A stretch of 12,143 nucleotides of DNA, taken from Solirubrobacterales bacterium (GTDB lineage Bacteria > Actinomycetota > Thermoleophilia > Solirubrobacterales > Solirubrobacteraceae). The notes below the pieces were generated by a model that searched no databases, was not told where the DNA came from, and was given only the letters and a program-made list of their open reading frames with translations. Made by a program: the position numbers and the translations under genes. Positions 6,843 through 12,143 of this stretch are shown here, in pieces. The stretch is from assembly GCA_003157595.1 (NCBI GenBank), contig PMKB01000134.1:281-12423 (forward strand), read 5' to 3'. Each line of letters starts with the position of its first letter. The stretch's first letter is position 1.

Positions 6843-8210
6843 ATGTCGCGTTTCTCGCAACCCCAGGATCCGGACTTCCAGGCGATCAACACCTCGGTCG
6901 ACTTCGACTGGCGGCTGTGGCGCCACGACGTCGCGCAATCGCGGGCGCACGCAGCGATGCTCGCCTCGATCGGCGTGATCTCCGCGCCGGATCTTGACGA
7001 ACTGCTGTCAGGCCTCGACGAGGTGGCCGCGGAGCTCGAGGCCGGCAGCTTCGCCTTCGCGCCCGATGATGAGGACATTCACACAGCGATCGAGCGCCGG
7101 CTGACGGAACTGGTCGGTCGCGTTGGCGGCAAGCTGCACACCGCGCGCTCGCGCAACGACCAGGTCGCGACCGACGTCGTGCTGTTCGTGCGCGAAGCTT
7201 GCGCCGACGCGCAGGCGGGGCTTGGCGGGCTGATCGAGCTGCTGCTCGCGCGGGCCGAGAAGCATCTGGATTGGCCGATGCCCGGCTACACCCACCTCCA
7301 GCGTGCGCAGCCGGTCTATCTCGGCCATCACCTGCTCGCCTACGTGTGGATGCTGCTGCGCGACCGCGGCCGCTTCGACGCGGTTAGCGCCGCGTGCGGC
7401 GTGCTGCCACTCGGCGCCGGCGCGCTTGCCGGTGTCAACTTTGCGACCGACCGCTCGCAGGTTGCGGCCGAGCTGGGGTTCGAGAGCGTCGCGCCGAACT
7501 CGATCGACGCCGTCTCCAACCGCGACTTCGCGCTGGACTACCTGGCCGCCGCGGCGACGCTTGCGACACACCTCTCGCGGCTGGGCGCCGAGCTCGTGCT
7601 GTGGAGCAGCACAGAGTTCGGCTTCTGCACGCTCAGCGACGCCTGGAGCTCGGGCTCCTCGATCATGCCGCAGAAGAAGAACCCCGACGCCGCAGAGCTG
7701 CTGCGCGCCAAAGCGCCGCGGATCGTCGCGCATCACGCCGCACTGCACGGCGTGATGCACGGACTGCCGCTGACCTACAACAAGGACATGCAGGAGGACA
7801 AGGAGCATCTGTTCGACACCGCGGACACGCTCGCCCTGACGCTGGCCGCGGCGCGCGGCATGCTGGCCACGGTCAGCTTCGATCGCGAGCGTCTGGCAGC
7901 GGCGGCCTCGGATGAACAGATCGCCGCCGTTGATATCGCCGATCTGCTCGTGCGCGGCGGCCTGCCGTTTCGCGAGGCTCACGGCGTCGTTGCCGACCTG
8001 GTTCGCGTGGCCGCCGACGAGGGCAGGTCGCTGTCGAGCTTCGACGCCGACGAGCTGGCCGCGATCGCGCCGACGCTCGACCGTGAGGCGCTGGTCGCAT
8101 TGCTCCACAGCGGCTCCTGGCTCGAGTCGAAGATCTCGGTTGGCGGTACCGCGCTGGTGCGCGTGCGCGAGCAGCTCGCCGCGGCGCGGAGCGCGTTCGC
8201 GGCGGGGTGA
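6843..8210 (+). CDS. argH: Argininosuccinate lyase
   Basis: Cleaves argininosuccinate to arginine and fumarate, the last step of arginine synthesis; cytoplasmic homotetramer of the fumarase/aspartase superfamily. 455 residues, normal. Conserved blocks: DVAQSRAHAAML (29-40), DEDIHTAIE (76-84), ARSRNDQV (101-108), the TH pair (T150, H151) in GYTHLQRAQPV, and the signature GSSIMPQKKNPDAAE (271-285) carrying the catalytic-loop serine (S272/S273) and K278/N280. The N-terminus starts MSRFSQ, lacking the usual leading WGG of the family's WGGRF, so it is a few residues shorter than most. ATG 6843 is preceded by a candidate promoter and not by a clear ribosome binding site. It is separated from the rest of the arginine genes: no argG or argC-F lies in the window. 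The TGA overlaps the mpg GTG by 4 nt. Confidence 0.97.
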   Translation: MSRFSQPQDPDFQAINTSVDFDWRLWRHDVAQSRAHAAMLASIGVISAPDLDELLSGLDEVAAELEAGSFAFAPDDEDIHTAIERRLTELVGRVGGKLHTARSRNDQVATDVVLFVREACADAQAGLGGLIELLLARAEKHLDWPMPGYTHLQRAQPVYLGHHLLAYVWMLLRDRGRFDAVSAACGVLPLGAGALAGVNFATDRSQVAAELGFESVAPNSIDAVSNRDFALDYLAAAATLATHLSRLGAELVLWSSTEFGFCTLSDAWSSGSSIMPQKKNPDAAELLRAKAPRIVAHHAALHGVMHGLPLTYNKDMQEDKEHLFDTADTLALTLAAARGMLATVSFDRERLAAAASDEQIAAVDIADLLVRGGLPFREAHGVVADLVRVAADEGRSLSSFDADELAAIAPTLDREALVALLHSGSWLESKISVGGTALVRVREQLAAARSAFAAG

Positions 8211-8794
8211 GCGACTCCTACAGCGGCGAGGTATGCGCGGTTGCGCGCGCCCTGATCGGCGCCGTCGTGCGCCACGGCGAGACGGCTGGTGTGATCGTCG
8301 AGACCGAGGCCTACCACGAGTCCGAGCCGGCATGCCACGCCCACATCGGGCGCACGCCGCGCACGCTCACGCTGTTCGGACCGCCGGGCCGCGCCTACGT
8401 CTACCGCTCCTACGGCGTGCACGCGATGCTGAACGCGGTGGCCGAGCCAGACGGGATCGCCGCCGCAGTGCTGATCCGCGCGCTGCAGCCCTGCGACGGA
8501 ATCGAGCTGATGCGGGCCAGGCGAGGGCGTGAAAGGCTCGAGGAGCTCTGCTCGGGGCCCGGAAAGCTGACCCAGGCGCTCGGCATCGGGCTCGTTCACA
8601 ACGGCGTGGATCTCGATGCGGGCCCGGTGACGATCTCGCTGCCGGGCGGACCGCCGCCGGACATCGTCGTGTCGCGGCGGATCGGTATCACCAAGGCTGT
8701 GGATCTGCCCTGGCGCTTCAGCGTCCGCGGCAGCCGCTTCGTCTCGCGCGGCGGCGCCCGGGTCGCCGCGTCGGTCAGCCGGTCGGCGCGCTAG
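8207..8794 (+). CDS. mpg: DNA-3-methyladenine glycosylase (AAG/Mpg family)
   Basis: Monofunctional base-excision glycosylase that removes alkylated and deaminated purines (3-methyladenine, 7-methylguanine, hypoxanthine, ethenoadenine). 195 residues, typical of bacterial members. Active-site residues aligned by motif to the human enzyme are all there: E34 and Y36 in VETEAY (general base and intercalation wall), H44 in PACHAH, Y66 in YVYRSYG and N76 in MLNAV. The Asn of the usual TPRN segment is Thr (RTPRT). LCSGPGKLTQALGI (114-127) is also characteristic. GTG 8207 overlaps the argH stop (GTGA), with GGCGGGG directly upstream, so translation is likely coupled to argH. From memory, mpg and tyrS are neighbours in mycobacteria; here the PBP gene lies between them. 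The 3' end overlaps the opposing PBP gene by 20 bp. Confidence 0.93.
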   Translation: MSDSYSGEVCAVARALIGAVVRHGETAGVIVETEAYHESEPACHAHIGRTPRTLTLFGPPGRAYVYRSYGVHAMLNAVAEPDGIAAAVLIRALQPCDGIELMRARRGRERLEELCSGPGKLTQALGIGLVHNGVDLDAGPVTISLPGGPPPDIVVSRRIGITKAVDLPWRFSVRGSRFVSRGGARVAASVSRSAR

Positions 8795-11369
8795 TACCGC
8801 CGCCGGGCGCCGCGACGCCGCCGCCCGGGGTGGTCGGCGGCGGAGAGGTTCCGGACGGGCTGCTCGAGCCTGTGGTCGGCGTCGTCGAGCCGCCAGTTGG
8901 TGTCGTCGTGCCGCCGGCGGAGGTCGTCGATCCCGACGCCGGGGTCGTCGACCCGCCCGCCGGCGAGGTCGTGCTCGGCGCGCGGCTGCCGCCGCCGCTC
9001 GTCACGGTGCCGCTCGCCGGGGTGCTCGCGCCCGTGGCTGCCGTGTTGGTCGCCACGGCACCGGTGGCGCTGGTGGACGACGTCGCGCCGATGCCGGCAC
9101 TCGCAGCGCCAGTTGCGCCGGATGCGCCAGTGGCGCCGGTGCTCGAGCCTGGGCTGGCTCGATGTGTGTGCTCGGCTGCGATCTCGGCCGCCTCGATCTT
9201 GTACTGCTGGATCGCCTGCATGACGTATGCCCGCCAGATCAGCGCCGGGTAGGTGCCGCCGTAGACCGGCTTGCCGCCGTAGGCCTTGGCCATCGACTTG
9301 TTGCTGTCGGGATAGCCGACCCAGACGGCCACGGTCATCGACGGCGCCGAACCGGTCGCGGCCGTCGATCCGACGAACCACGCGTCTGCGTAGTCCGAGG
9401 TGGTGCCGGTCTTGCCCCAGGCTGTGACGCCGGGGATCGCCGCGGCGGCTCCCGTGCCGATCGGGCCCAGCACGTCCTTCATCATCGCGATCTCCGCCTG
9501 GTCGTTCCCGCTGGAGAAGACGCGGGCGGTTCTCGTGGTGTTGCGCGCGACGACCTTGCCGTTCTGAGTGATCAGCTGGACGCCGACCGGTCCCGGGCAG
9601 CTGTCGTTCGCGGGCGGCGTCCCCAGCCAGTGGGGGATCGTGCCACCGGCGCAGACATCTGAGGACAGGCTGCCGTAGGTCAGCAGACCGTCGTGCGCGA
9701 TCGTCTCGTAGGCGTGGGCCATGTCGAGCGGGGTGACGCCGATCTGCAGGCCACCGATCACCATCGAGGGGTTGATGGAGATCGTCGTGGAGATGCCGAA
9801 GGCGTGGGCGAGACTGGCGATGTTGGTCTCGCCGTCAACCCAGAGCCCGAGGCGTGAGAAGACCGTGTTGTCGGACACCGCGAGGGCCTCCCACAGCGGG
9901 ATCTTGGCGTACTCGTAGCCGCCCTCGTCGTTGTGGACTGTGAAATTGCCGAACGGCACCGCCTGCGCCTTCCACGTCCACGGGCCCGAGCGGAACTCCG
10001 AGTTCGCGTTCTCCCCGTCGTTCAACGCCACGGCGAGATCGAAGACCTTGAACGCCGATCCAGGCTGGCGCTCCGCCTGGGTGGCGAGGTTGAAGACGTT
10101 GTTTGTGAAGTTGTAGCCGCCCACCATCGCCTTCACCTCCCCGGTCGAGTTGTCGATCGCGACGACCGCCGCTGCCGGCCCGCCGCTACCCTGCGGGAGG
10201 ATGCGGTTGACGACGCCCTGGGCATCCTTCTGCAGGCTCCAGTCGAGCGTCGTGTGGATCGTGTAGCCGGAGGAGTAGACGCTCTGCCCGCGGTAAAGCG
10301 GTTGGCCCGAGTTCAGCGTGAGCTGGTTCTCGACCCATTGCACGAAGTAGCCGGCGCTCGGATCAACGTCCTCCGCGGATGGCGACTGGATGTCGGCGGC
10401 GGGCGGCAGCGACACCAGGAGGGCCGTCTGGTACTCCGACTGCGTGAGATACCCCTGCTCCCACATGTACTTGAGCACGACGGCGCGGCGCTGGTATACA
10501 GGATTGACGTCGTCGAACAGGTCGTTGCCCAGTACCGTCGGCGCCTCGACGAGCCCCGCGAGCAGAGCTGCCTCGTCGGCGTTCAGGTATGTCACGCAGA
10601 GGCTGGCCGGATCCTTCAGGTTGGGCAGCTTGCCGCAGCCGTCGAGGTTCGAGTCCGGATCGTTGCCGAAGTAGGCGCGCGCCGCGGCCTCGATGCCGTG
10701 AGCGCCGTTGCCGAAGTAGGCGGTGTTCAGGTACTCGGCCAGGATCTTCTTCTTGGACCACAGATGGCTGAGCTGGAAGGCCAGCGCCGCCTCCTTGAGC
10801 TTCTCGAAGATCGTGCGGTGGTTCTCCTGTTTGAGCGCGTTCTTGATGAACTGCTCTGTGATCGTCGAGGCTCCCTGCGTGCCGCCGCCGCTGTGAAGGA
10901 CATCGTCGACGAAGGCGCGAGCGATGCCGCGGAAGTCCACGCCCGATTCCGTCCAGAAGCGCTTGTCCTCGATCGCCACGATCGCGTTGTCCATCACGAG
11001 CGGGATCACGTTGGGCGTCAGGAAGAACTGGTTGTGGTCGGTCAGGATTCCGATCACGTGGTGGCCGGGGCTGGCGGCCAAGAGCTCCGAGTTGCGGCCG
11101 GTGCTGTAGGTGGCCTTGAGCTCGGTCGTCAACGGCCCCAGCTGCGGCTCGAACGCCAGGACCACGCCGAAGACGAAGGAGATCAGGGCCAGGAAGCTGA
11201 GCGGCACGAGGATCGCGAGCAGACGCAGCCAGCGGATTCGACGGCTGCGCTTTCGGCGGCGGAACAGTCCGCGCCGCCGCCGCCCGGGGGGCTCGATCGG
11301 GGAGAGTACCGACGCCACACGCTCGGACGTGGCAGCGCTGGAGTATCCGGTTCGGTCGTCCTCAGTCAT
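8775..11369 (-). CDS. Bifunctional class A penicillin-binding protein (GT51 + transpeptidase)
   Basis: Membrane-anchored peptidoglycan synthase that polymerises lipid II and cross-links stem peptides outside the membrane. From ATG 11369 it has 864 residues: cytoplasmic N-terminus with an Arg-rich stretch (30-46), one membrane segment (~47-73), GT51 domain (~95-315) with EDKRFW (134-139), GASTITEQF (167-174) and [10 protein letters not shown] (206-215), and transpeptidase domain (~370-725) with SxxK S438-AFK, SDN (499-501) and KTGTTSD (653-659). All transpeptidase motifs are intact. In the GT motif EDxxFxxH the His is replaced (EDKRFWTES). Cys245/258 and Cys573/591 are candidate disulfides. 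Residues ~737-864 are a low-complexity Ser/Thr/Gly/Ala/Pro tail. An in-frame TTG at 11450 would add 27 charged residues and is possible; I prefer the ATG, though neither has a clear ribosome binding site. Family ponA-like; exact paralogue unknown. Confidence 0.93.
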   Translation of the reverse strand: MTEDDRTGYSSAATSERVASVLSPIEPPGRRRRGLFRRRKRSRRIRWLRLLAILVPLSFLALISFVFGVVLAFEPQLGPLTTELKATYSTGRNSELLAASPGHHVIGILTDHNQFFLTPNVIPLVMDNAIVAIEDKRFWTESGVDFRGIARAFVDDVLHSGGGTQGASTITEQFIKNALKQENHRTIFEKLKEAALAFQLSHLWSKKKILAEYLNTAYFGNGAHGIEAAARAYFGNDPDSNLDGCGKLPNLKDPASLCVTYLNADEAALLAGLVEAPTVLGNDLFDDVNPVYQRRAVVLKYMWEQGYLTQSEYQTALLVSLPPAADIQSPSAEDVDPSAGYFVQWVENQLTLNSGQPLYRGQSVYSSGYTIHTTLDWSLQKDAQGVVNRILPQGSGGPAAAVVAIDNSTGEVKAMVGGYNFTNNVFNLATQAERQPGSAFKVFDLAVALNDGENANSEFRSGPWTWKAQAVPFGNFTVHNDEGGYEYAKIPLWEALAVSDNTVFSRLGLWVDGETNIASLAHAFGISTTISINPSMVIGGLQIGVTPLDMAHAYETIAHDGLLTYGSLSSDVCAGGTIPHWLGTPPANDSCPGPVGVQLITQNGKVVARNTTRTARVFSSGNDQAEIAMMKDVLGPIGTGAAAAIPGVTAWGKTGTTSDYADAWFVGSTAATGSAPSMTVAVWVGYPDSNKSMAKAYGGKPVYGGTYPALIWRAYVMQAIQQYKIEAAEIAAEHTHRASPGSSTGATGASGATGAASAGIGATSSTSATGAVATNTAATGASTPASGTVTSGGGSRAPSTTSPAGGSTTPASGSTTSAGGTTTPTGGSTTPTTGSSSPSGTSPPPTTPGGGVAAPGGGTSAPTG
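8778..9161 (-). repeat. Low-complexity repeat region encoding the PBP C-terminal tail
   Basis: About 128 codons of the PBP gene encode first a Gly-Ala-Thr/Ser run ([26 protein letters not shown]) and then degenerate units of about eight residues of the GGSTTPxx type ([23 protein letters not shown]). At DNA level this shows on the plus strand as recurring GTCGTCGA/CCCGCC-type words around 8880-8970. The units are imperfect, as expected for protein-level low complexity, not a fresh tandem duplication. Such tails are usual on actinobacterial cell-wall proteins and are probably disordered. Confidence 0.7.
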
Positions 11370-11472
11370 CTGCTGGTGCCGCGAGGCACGCTTTCGTCTG
11401 TCCTCGGAGAGCGGCAGCTCACGCGTCTCGGAGGCGGGGCGTGGCGGCAACCCGCCCCAGGAACCCCGGGCA

Positions 11473-11481
11473 GTCTAGCAT
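11473..11481. promoter_or_regulatory. Overlapping divergent -10 boxes between the PBP gene and tyrS
   Basis: AGTCTAGCAT contains TAGCAT (11476-11481) reading toward tyrS and, on the other strand, TAGACT (11478 down to 11473) reading toward the PBP gene. Both fit TANNNT. The plus-strand box ends 7 bp before the tyrS ATG, the spacing expected for a leaderless transcript. On the minus strand initiation would be near 11466, giving a leader of ~16 nt to the TTG at 11450 or ~97 nt to the ATG at 11369. I see no convincing -35 box for either direction. Confidence 0.4.
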
Positions 11482-11488
11482 TGCGCCG

Positions 11489-12143
11489 ATGACGGGATCC
11501 GGCGCCGAGGGGCTTGCGCGCGGCGCCGCTGAGGTGCTGCCGGCGGGCGAGCTGGAGCGCAAGCTGGCGCTCGGGCGCCCGTTGCGCGTCAAGCTCGGAA
11601 TCGACCCGACCGCGCCGGACATCCACCTCGGCCACACCGTGGTGCTGCGCAAGCTGCGCGACTTCCAGGACGCCGGGCACCTCATCGTGCTGATCATCGG
11701 CGACTTCACGGCGCGGATCGGCGATCCGAGCGGGCGCTCCGAGCTGCGGCCGATGTTGAGCGTCGACCAGATCGAGGCCAACGCCCGCACCTACCAGGAG
11801 CAGGCTTTTCGGGTGCTCGACTCAGATCCCGCTCGCCTCGAGCTGCGCCGCAACAGCGAATGGCTCGACATGAGCATGGACGAGTTGCTGGCGCTCGTAC
11901 GCACGACCACCGTCGGGCAGCTGCTGGAGCGCGACGATTTCGCGAAGCGCCGAGCGCGCGGGGAGCCGGTCTCGATGCTCGAGCTGCTGTACCCGCTGAT
12001 GCAGGGCTACGACTCGGTGGCGCTGCGCGCCGACCTGGAGCTCGGCGGCACCGACCAGAAGTTCAACCTGTTGATGGGCCGCACGCTGCAGGCCGAATAC
12101 GGCCAGGAACCCCAGTGCATCCTGACGCTGCCGCTGCTCGAGG
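11489..12143 (+). CDS. tyrS: Tyrosyl-tRNA synthetase, 3'-truncated by window edge
   Basis: Class I aminoacyl-tRNA synthetase charging tRNA-Tyr. The first 218 codons are present with no stop before the window end. The frame shows [15 protein letters not shown] (35-49) with the HIGH-type nucleotide-binding motif HLGH (46-49), then [15 protein letters not shown] (70-84), the tyrosine-pocket segment [25 protein letters not shown] (169-193, in pieces) and YGQEPQ (204-209). The KMSKS loop and the tRNA-binding C-terminal domain lie beyond the window. The [14 protein letters not shown] block points to the bacterial TyrZ-like branch, not the E. coli-type branch. ATG 11489 has no Shine-Dalgarno but a TAGCAT box 7 bp upstream, so a leaderless start is likely. 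No T-box leader fits in the short intergenic space. Divergent from the PBP gene. Confidence 0.96.
   Translation, partial: MTGSGAEGLARGAAEVLPAGELERKLALGRPLRVKLGIDPTAPDIHLGHTVVLRKLRDFQDAGHLIVLIIGDFTARIGDPSGRSELRPMLSVDQIEANARTYQEQAFRVLDSDPARLELRRNSEWLDMSMDELLALVRTTTVGQLLERDDFAKRRARGEPVSMLELLYPLMQGYDSVALRADLELGGTDQKFNLLMGRTLQAEYGQEPQCILTLPLLE

Noticed and set aside
7008..8333. 441-codon minus-strand ORF opposite argH/mpg
   Set aside because: Antisense shadow; Arg/Gln/His-rich with no motif.
8830..9252. Val/Pro-rich plus-strand ORF ([13 protein letters not shown]) opposite the PBP tail
   Set aside because: Looks protein-like only because it is the complement of the GGSTTP-type repeat; no start signal and no homologous domain.
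9933..11492. 519-codon plus-strand ORF opposite the PBP gene
   Set aside because: Fully antisense to a gene with all catalytic motifs intact; composition is typical of a mirror frame, and it also runs into the tyrS start region.
1..12143. CRISPR array, tRNA/rRNA gene, insertion sequence or phage-type genes
   Set aside because: No regularly spaced direct repeats, no cloverleaf-like sequence in the gaps, no transposase or integrase motifs and no target-site duplications were seen.

Overview
The window is a gene-dense stretch (estimated by eye at close to 70% GC) of what looks like an actinobacterial chromosome. The grounds are strong G/C preference at third codon positions, frequent GTG starts, 4-nt GTGA stop/start overlaps, TANNNT-type -10 boxes placed almost on top of start codons, and a class A penicillin-binding protein with a long Ser/Thr/Gly/Pro tail. 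A deep-branching actinobacterium such as Thermoleophilia/Solirubrobacterales would fit, but that placement is inference from style and gene content, not from a marker gene.

Left and centre (1-8210, plus strand): a branched-chain amino acid block that runs into arginine biosynthesis. It holds the 3' part of leuC, then leuD, an unassigned gap of about 480 bp, leuB, ilvE, a 112-bp leader-like gap, cimA (citramalate synthase), a DegT/DnrJ/EryC1-type aminotransferase and argH. CimA makes citramalate from pyruvate and acetyl-CoA. LeuCD and LeuB can take citramalate on to 2-oxobutyrate (isoleucine route) as well as isopropylmalate on to 2-oxoisocaproate (leucine route), and IlvE does the last transamination. 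No leuA is visible in the window.

Right (8207-12143): argH overlaps mpg (alkyladenine DNA glycosylase) by 4 nt. The mpg gene runs tail to tail, with a 20-bp overlap, into a minus-strand gene for a bifunctional class A penicillin-binding protein. That gene is divergent from tyrS, which is cut by the window end. The PBP/tyrS intergenic region carries overlapping, oppositely directed -10-like boxes.

Most genes are ordinary housekeeping genes. The parts that repay a second look are: (i) the leuD-leuB gap, where a protein-like reading frame continues only if a -1 shift near position 1790 is allowed and then stops right before a GC hairpin; (ii) the ilvE-cimA gap, which holds a 16-codon ORF containing Leu/Val/Ile codons and 5-7 bp complements to the cimA ribosome binding site; (iii) the sugar-type aminotransferase translationally coupled to cimA with no sugar genes nearby; and (iv) the shared tyrS/PBP promoter region. 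I see no clearly novel defence, mobile or CRISPR system, and no tRNA or rRNA gene.
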